Assembly: GCA_938015415.1 (NCBI GenBank)
Contig: CALLPK010000064.1
Location: forward strand, 1-62,537
Length of the DNA: 62,537 nt
Origin: an uncultured Saprospiraceae bacterium
GTDB taxonomy: Bacteria; Bacteroidota; Bacteroidia; Chitinophagales; Saprospiraceae
Reading direction: 5' to 3'
Shown here: in pieces, positions 61,901 through 62,537 of the stretch
How positions within the stretch are numbered: position 1 is the first letter of the stretch
Layout of the letters: each line of letters begins with the position of its first letter
Notes under the pieces: model-generated
The model's input: the letters and a program-made list of their open reading frames with translations, nothing else
What the model was told of the DNA's origin: nothing
Databases searched by the model: none
Made by a program: the position numbers and the translations under genes

Positions 61901-62537
61901 TTTAGAACTGTTTGCGAATGCAATGGGTACGGGTAATCTAACCTATGAGTGGAGCGGACCAAATGGTTTTAGTTCGGTAGCGGAAAATCCAGTGATCGCA
62001 AGTGCTACCGAAGCGGCGAACGGCAACTACGAAGTAGTCATAAGGGATGATAACGGTTGTATTACGAGTGGTAACGTAACGGTAAATACGATTACCAATA
62101 CGGTTGCTCAGCCCGTGATTGCGAGTAGCGGCCCCGCGTGTGAAGGAGAGAATATTACGCTGAACGTAGCGAGCTATACGGGAACCAATGTAACCTATAC
62201 GTGGACTACACCAAACGGAACGACGACCAACATCACGGGTCTAAACACGAACCAAATCGTGATTACCCCAGTAGACGATGCGACGCATACGGGAACCTAT
62301 ATGGTAACGATTGAAGTGGATGGTTGTACATTAGAAAGTCAAACAATCGAAGTAGATGTGTTTGATACACCAACGGCAGCACCAGTTGCTACAGCTAGTT
62401 CAATTTGTGAAGACGGAGATTTAGAATTGACGGCGAACGCCACGGGAGCGACGAGCTACCAATGGAGTGGACCAAACGGCTTTAATTCTACTTTAGAAAA
62501 TCCAAATATTGTAAATGTCACGCCGGCTAATAATGGT
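46965..62537 (+). CDS. Giant multidomain secreted surface protein (at least 5191 residues; 3' end outside window)
   Basis: The start is the ATG at 46965, followed by a 36-residue signal peptide (SILLFLVFLASSFFA ... ATAQ). I checked the phase near 49.3, 51.4, 53.4, 56.4, 58.0 and 60.6 kb and at the last codon, and saw no stop in it. Domains: residues 37-1990, beta-rich and Cys-containing, unrecognised; about 1995-2130, a DUF11 domain (EVTKTICDIPAIPELGDTV); 2136-2969, seven SdrD B-like repeats without Cys; 2970-3140, a second DUF11-like domain (KAISNTNTLPSGNIDI); 3146 onward, about 23 Ig-like domains, each with a spaced Cys pair and often the motif WSGPNGF. It is probably a T9SS-exported adhesin or gliding filament. 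The expected C-terminal sorting domain lies outside the window. Confidence 0.93.
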   Translation, partial: MLTEFTHSRPLSFPKSILLFLVFLASSFFATQATAQCPEIQVVELLGVPGFSETDEIVVCGKPDTLAYLIYIEEPGEISGTQMTLDFLPGMIYAGFELTHYDSNTFISVVNPSPEKPRFLLDGVTEGIYIAYIGTTADCSVDKNALEYNVDLKFNFTYQDTLGNFFNCSQEVTPDRTYNTTIKTPAINWQSTPNMNINRIGIERCFNVRLTQDGIDAYLEDFYLELQNIDLSGSLNLNEVRVNGTPIIYDYDNTNKIIRTEIDGSFFSGNAFANPADTLFNTGERIQITYCWQSDECPSPSSFPLKYVAGWGCYGETCDEIERDRTLSIRPTARPEPIAIDTVYSTPEVCGDPGTIGLTIYSDQSNPLSGRFTDMKIGFETCNKPSLEITEIRVGGMTIGLGAYTWVNDDLVIDFTNLSADVDGAEGLSDLDGDGFFDDLAGGDTLKVEIDMAYSCTTPPDPGSIVCGVINCDFAQFFVDANRDCGQAFKFYPPIDGFEIVDGATFSSTNVTEISTSFTGIDFGATGTSGAKTQTVEMCYVHEQRGVTPCAAGNSNVALQVFFDGNGRITHDLEIDDPSAIEISVNGVPTITGAPITWDSIAPGKRMLTIDAGLVSIGDTICYRYDLTVDTTLCAPFVYTTGTHQVVETCTSGGCVCEAVKACESILFRSNPNASGCSCVFRSGVSDVYRESVGYTDATMTTKIDPQSITGADRNRYLPGDTIMYESHYSFESAEAFTDIYEWGIGMRILPFVGDNAAVTELQMDARKTELMSFSVKKVGSTTRTEIDFSDLPACVEDGSTTTSVNGVTLFMGSTPYDGYIDNHFQTYNNTNSSYDFYDNSRIYIQIRNQKALQDCRGIDYNGWNDVGNCWDEFNAKYNFQIGDSLFMRVRIPLIKNPLTEAEGLPFEAIRIYQDTWATRLDEFATNCTESQGICRQNFPIETYCPGDISVRTDLDIDDCGGTAKHIFTVDNPTPLSWYANEYRPYFKMKDTDIEVYSPLMYCGNAEINTPGGLTYPLEIQSVENHDCFVVSGEEYCTVSDASPGTITFNPLTDNYPGLGVGLGGFRDSMTITYDYCLVCPADITGLNDYKITYDYQYPYDPPSEPRDYRCNFNGTTLANNELDSCFTIGNGQSYYDYFNQDLLVLKDDNESSDATVTDNRQGFPSLTPGLDRMVVTSQVPGTSEEINEYMVCAGSTPPLTQMGVITTIKVNNSVQLVNVYDETLTPLAYQYVSTDGTSNTYIVNLPDLAPDECHIVNVGTRLLFCPVPPQLPAEICIGTSSGCMDPAIQAAVLGSTTACNTNNICYRYTVGFPEIQSTFIAPTGNFDLCDTVSMVVLIKNVKDVLVTDLELNWELPLVGTELVLGSFESAYPHNGVSGAPFVSIPDPDVINGNIISYTEDANFSPAIHANGFPGVNSSLDSNQIVVRFKVISVCDEFISGSTAFFESTAKDPCSPNTISSGQVNSEKIIINGAEPINHAQILTSAKPTNVYCGGLTNEFTITGQNISEVASGDYVQICLTFPPDLPYRSGSLAYAIPSGQSTGPVIETMIGDQTQICFDGVPNLPVGGQFTLKLEASMAELAGCGDVDLIVDIKDRVEDETCVRDGSICDVWVQSSVNNRFSVDLKAPLETADLQITRQCTGTDNPVTICYDATFINPGPNYNGDITVELFDDLLANGFLDYYDPFLAADTFPSQFLASLDTLILSGCFVVEEINACPVLIKSTYDTACECDTEVTPFFAISPAFVAEIPTTNTLCPGEEIGVAFCGDYEFSFDDTEGYMRIVGDSAYFGVLDGIMDAVTFTVTGSTGECVSTDIFSIRRLAVPFPLTIQDTMACTDQPKYLQLEFPPEFEDDAVITWTPSTYLSDPTVSDPIFTAPASGNYGYRVNLDFGTSCGVTDSITMVVDPIDPLTITGEDIFCRGYQPATISTNAGFNNYEWYKIGGAFEIIQAVTGINNSWTGPFSPGEYLAKGYLADPEACPSVSPLWTVVDEECLDIEVTKTICDIPAIPELGDTVTYCIEICNINSVNDGLIYLADDLVVEDTWPDGVTFLGYTATKGTYIPTMPNGTWAIPEMNSGDCETLEIMGRIDRDGVIENLVQLNQVDKTDIDSAPDNEDGDQSEDEEDLASFSVILASIGDQVWVDSNMDGIFNSGEIGVENVQVILYNIDGTPRDTAYTNGSGIYEFINIPTGDYYLEFDQTTTTTPGAEDYPFTLTAQGDGTNDSEANAAGLTPTFSFDATTGNDLTHDAGLIPVADIGNFVWVDTDGDGIQDSAEVGITNAMVILYDGMNNPLDTAFTDVNGEYLFENIPAGDYSIIIDPATSPGGQDYVFTDANTGDGTNDSDADATGTIPLFTFDPLNGDDLTLDAGLIPVANIGNFVWSDLDMDGAQDPGEPGLDSVLVVLYDGNSGNPIDSMWTDGSGMYLFEEIPMGDYFVGFEPNASFGNMNNTFSPQNTGNGSNDSDADMSGFTSVFAFDPQMGDDLSIDAGVSPVANLGDQVFIDSDGDGQQDPGEPGVAGVTVNLLDDAGNIIATTITDANGNYLFENIPSGTYSVAFDPTTAPGTTEYDFTTSNSGNDATDSDAGPNGVTAPFVFDASAGDDLTIDAGLIPTTDIGDFVFIDADGDGLQDANETGISGVTVNLIDDMGNIIATTTTDTNGAYVFENVPAGNYSIGFDTSTAMGDYNFSPAGTGDGTNDSEADPLTGITPEFAFDPLLGDDNTHDTGLVPVADIGNFVWVDNDMDGIQDPGEPGLENVLVVLYAADGTPLDSTLTDAMGMYLFEDITVGDYYVGFEPNADPGNMNYGFTGTNMGNGSNDSDADTNGFTSVFSFDPQTGDELTIDAGVSAGASIGNFVWIDTNGDGIQDPNETGVEGVTVNLYDDLGNLIATTTTDANGAYLFSNIPSGDYYVEFDGSTSDLGSDYDFTGTNTSGDPTTDSDAGINGQTAIFSFDAAASSDLTIDAGLLPQPKIATVKAISNTNTLPSGNIDITFELAVKNTGVIDLSNLSLIDDLSAQLGTAFVGMSAASPNLDIISSTASSTPTLNTAYDGMGNNDMFVGSGADLLQPGEEIKLILIAEIDPQLANFPLGNQTQAAGAGLDLNGNPLTQSGLPVRVVDDSDSGYDLDGTNPGEPGDNGTPDDPTSLICTPANIDITGEPAGICAGELVGLQVTSNLSQGTYRWRYVGDNTVIAVGQNPTFTGLTTTTDLWVEITNTGSGCVYNLNDTTTINVFTNPGVSPVANYTLNPDCSPADLTLNANVSAGSAAVNSYSWSGPNGFTSNVENPVISNATEANNGSYTLVVTDANGCTDSGSIQVSDIENAQAQPVVQGTGPACEGGSITLTVATYQGANVMYNWTTPSGTNANISGVGTNQIIISPVDNATHEGIYTVTIDVEGCILTASYNVIVYDNPIASAVYMSTDSCNGGEIVLEGTGSGIEPLSYQWSGPNGFTSSQKDITISDVDESYNGLYTLTVNSQEGCAATADVTVDNILSPSDPPTIATNGPIICEGDDLVLTTSATGTSFEWIGPLGASASTLMMPGLTTTTGTTTLPSTNGSYLPGDWSVRVTDANGCTSTSAVEPVTIQSIPVAVASNSGPVCETQPIQLFAGEVPEGTYRWYDGDPGGAPAGTLIAMEKDPIIYNLAAGSHDFYLTVEQQTCVSPQTMTTAVINTAPATQPTATYVLGTDCAASDLTLNAGTILGSGAIATYQWSGPNNFTSNEATPVIENATTANNGSYQLTVIDENGCSATGTVQVSDIMDMPAMPQITSSGPDCEGGSLALNVGAYTAANVDYVWSTPGNNTVGISGFNTSQLIISPLDESIHAGEYSVVITVDGCILESDTFSLDLFATPTASLTATTGVICEGSELTFTTTASGAASYEWTGPNGFTSNTANPVIANTSINNNGTYTLVVTNTNGCSSSETILVNNIEPTPTMLTASSNGPVCEDGTINLSVQQSYAAGATYTWTNGAGATIGTTSSIAINPTSAAAISPYRVMVAERGCPSDLSEPIEVDVIELPVATASNNGTICPGEEVQLLAGTIAGASYEWRIAGSTNVFSTDQNPTIFNLTGSETYELTVITNSCISDPLATTTVIVNTPPSTVASANYSLNTDCSANDLSLTSNATAGSGTVVSFEWSGPNGFSSMVPDPIITDATEASNGSYTLIITDENGCTATSSVQVTNIMDAVAQPVISSTGPACDQASIVLEIPQYNGSNVTYNWTTPDNTNIAGLNTNQIIISPVDTSIHQGSYSVEIIVDGCTLSSNTYEVSTFEAAIVMPAASSTDSCSGGDLQLLAGVSGNGPFTYEWIGPNGFVSNLENPNITGATIANNGQYIVEVTNANGCTSRQSVTVDHISPEAIVPGIDTDTEICAGEDIVLASSTAGDLFEWIQFSDSQGSLAEPGMTTTAPTTTVGPGHPFYQSGPWRVRVTNGDGCDAESVSINVTINEIPEALASNNSPVCEGMPIMLSSNTLTGGEYRWYDADPMGVPAGNLISMNTTVDVENLPTGSHDFYLTITQNGCESPVSITTVIIEDAPVAAPTSAYTLQADCAPADLELFANATSGSSTITYSWSGPNGFTSTLENPVILNATEASNGSYVLTINDGNVCTTTETVEVSGIMNQQAMPLISHNGAECAGDLVEISVPQYTGAAVDYVWTTPTMQDIDGLNTNNLVISPVDGAIHNGDYSVEITIDGCVVNSDVFTLNINNQPSAAPTATAGVICSGEVLSLTANGSANINTYQWTGPNGFSSIAENPELANVSPENNGTYTLTIQTSEGCTETQSITVNNIVPTPVMASVTTNGAVCWDEDIILNIQQTYAGTSVTYQWTNGAGTVIGTSASMSIAANSPNAISPYRMEVTVDGCASELSNPTVVMVNELPSSIATNAGAICAGENAQLFANPIAGASYEWRVSGSADIISTEQNPVIADLTSDMTFELTVINNTCVSNPLSTTTVTVNQEPVTAPSATYVVATDCAASDLELFANAMGTGNLTYEWSGPNGFSSVAENPVIASATEAANGNYEVVIRDDNGCITSGNVTVNTITNTVAQPVIASSGPACEGENITLNVASYTGTNVTYTWTTPNGTTTNITGLNTNQIVITPVDDATHTGTYMVTIEVDGCTLESQTIEVDVFDTPTAAPVATASSICEDGDLELTANATGATSYQWSGPNGFNSTLENPNIVNVTPANNG
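53370..55869 (+). repeat. Seven tandem SdrD B-like repeats inside the giant gene
   Basis: Repeat starts are at 53370, 53733, 54090, 54450, 54807, 55161 and 55518, so the units are 354-363 bp (about 119 residues). Each opens with (S/D/N)-(I/L)-G-(N/D)-x-V-(W/F), then an aspartate-rich D-x-D-G-D-G-type calcium loop, and ends with D-A-G. By sequence, repeat 3 pairs with 6 and repeat 4 with 7, which points to a three-repeat (1071 bp) duplication. Confidence 0.9.
56691..62537 (+). repeat. Higher-order array of Ig-like domains inside the giant gene
   Basis: Block starts, marked by the recurring D-C-(A/S)-x-x-D-L motif, are near 56691, 58008, 59281, 60588 and 61859, giving blocks of about 1.27-1.32 kb with five Ig-like domains each. 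Blocks 1 and 3 share one set of domains (including YRWYD) and blocks 2 and 4 another (including SYEWR), so like blocks are about 2580 bp apart. The fifth block is cut by the window end. Confidence 0.88.

Noticed and set aside
47000-62400. Many short reverse-strand and off-phase frames inside the giant gene
   Set aside because: They are shadows of a biased, repeat-rich coding frame. The same off-phase frames recur with each repeat, and none has a promoter or homology.
53370-62537. Collapsed or misassembled repeats rather than a real giant gene
   Set aside because: The repeats differ enough from one another, and the phase is kept over 15.6 kb, so a real gene is more likely. Copy number should still be confirmed with long reads.

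Overview
The window looks like a chromosomal segment from a Bacteroidota bacterium, most probably Saprospiria (Lewinella-like); the class is an inference. The evidence is: type IX secretion (T9SS) C-terminal sorting domains, the Bacteroidota -7 promoter element TAnnTTTG ahead of many genes, weak or absent Shine-Dalgarno sites, a DUF4293 protein, an ExbB/ExbD/ExbD cluster, a viroplasmin-type RNase H, OstA-like and BatE-like proteins, and SPOR-domain proteins.

Layout. 0-1.8 kb: the 3' end of a large T9SS-exported protein. 1.9-7.4 kb: ruvX-def, RNase H (reverse strand), tatD, tRNA-Ser, and an ExbB/ExbD proton-channel operon. 7.4-12.1 kb: a DUF4293 membrane protein divergent from a FAD oxidoreductase, then an OstA-like lipopolysaccharide-transport protein and a TPR/SH3 protein; two different simple tandem repeats sit at the control regions here. 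12.1-18.5 kb, all reverse: rplU-rpmA (L27 carries an extra helix-hairpin-helix tail), a FadH-like dienoyl-CoA reductase, and an exported animal-type haem peroxidase. 19-23.5 kb: a barrel protein with seven Ig-like repeats and an FG-GAP propeller protein. 23.7-29.3 kb: an SDR enzyme divergent from mlaE-mlaF, tRNA-Leu, a Nudix hydrolase, a DUF1080 protein and a CHAP lipoprotein. 29.3-36.2 kb, all reverse: two SPOR proteins, an AddA/UvrD-like helicase, dcd and a WD40 protein. 36.3-41.3 kb: a phosphopantetheinyl transferase, a DUF4348-like protein, a barrel protein, a DUF937-OmpA protein and a BASS transporter. 41.4-46.4 kb: a compact four-gene run (M20 amidohydrolase, Gfo/Idh/MocA, PhoD-like, CotH-T9SS).

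47.0-62.5 kb is one uninterrupted reading frame that runs off the window: at least 5191 codons of a giant exported surface protein. It has a signal peptide, about 1950 residues I do not recognise, a DUF11 domain, seven SdrD B-like repeats, a second DUF11-like domain, and then about 23 Ig-like domains arranged in five-domain blocks of about 1.29 kb that alternate between two types. This nested architecture is the most striking feature of the window.

How it fits together: most genes are housekeeping (translation, DNA repair, envelope energisation and lipid transport). They are mixed with an outer-surface set (four exported proteins with T9SS signals or adhesin repeats, several barrels, OmpA and SPOR proteins) that fits a gliding or surface-attached, polymer-associated lifestyle. 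I see no phage, insertion sequence, CRISPR array or obvious defence island. Other points worth a second look are three genes whose -7 element sits exactly 4 nt before the ATG (probable leaderless mRNAs), an octanucleotide repeat that fills a 5' UTR, the L27 fusion, and a cohesin-like/dockerin/T9SS cassette shared by two exported proteins.
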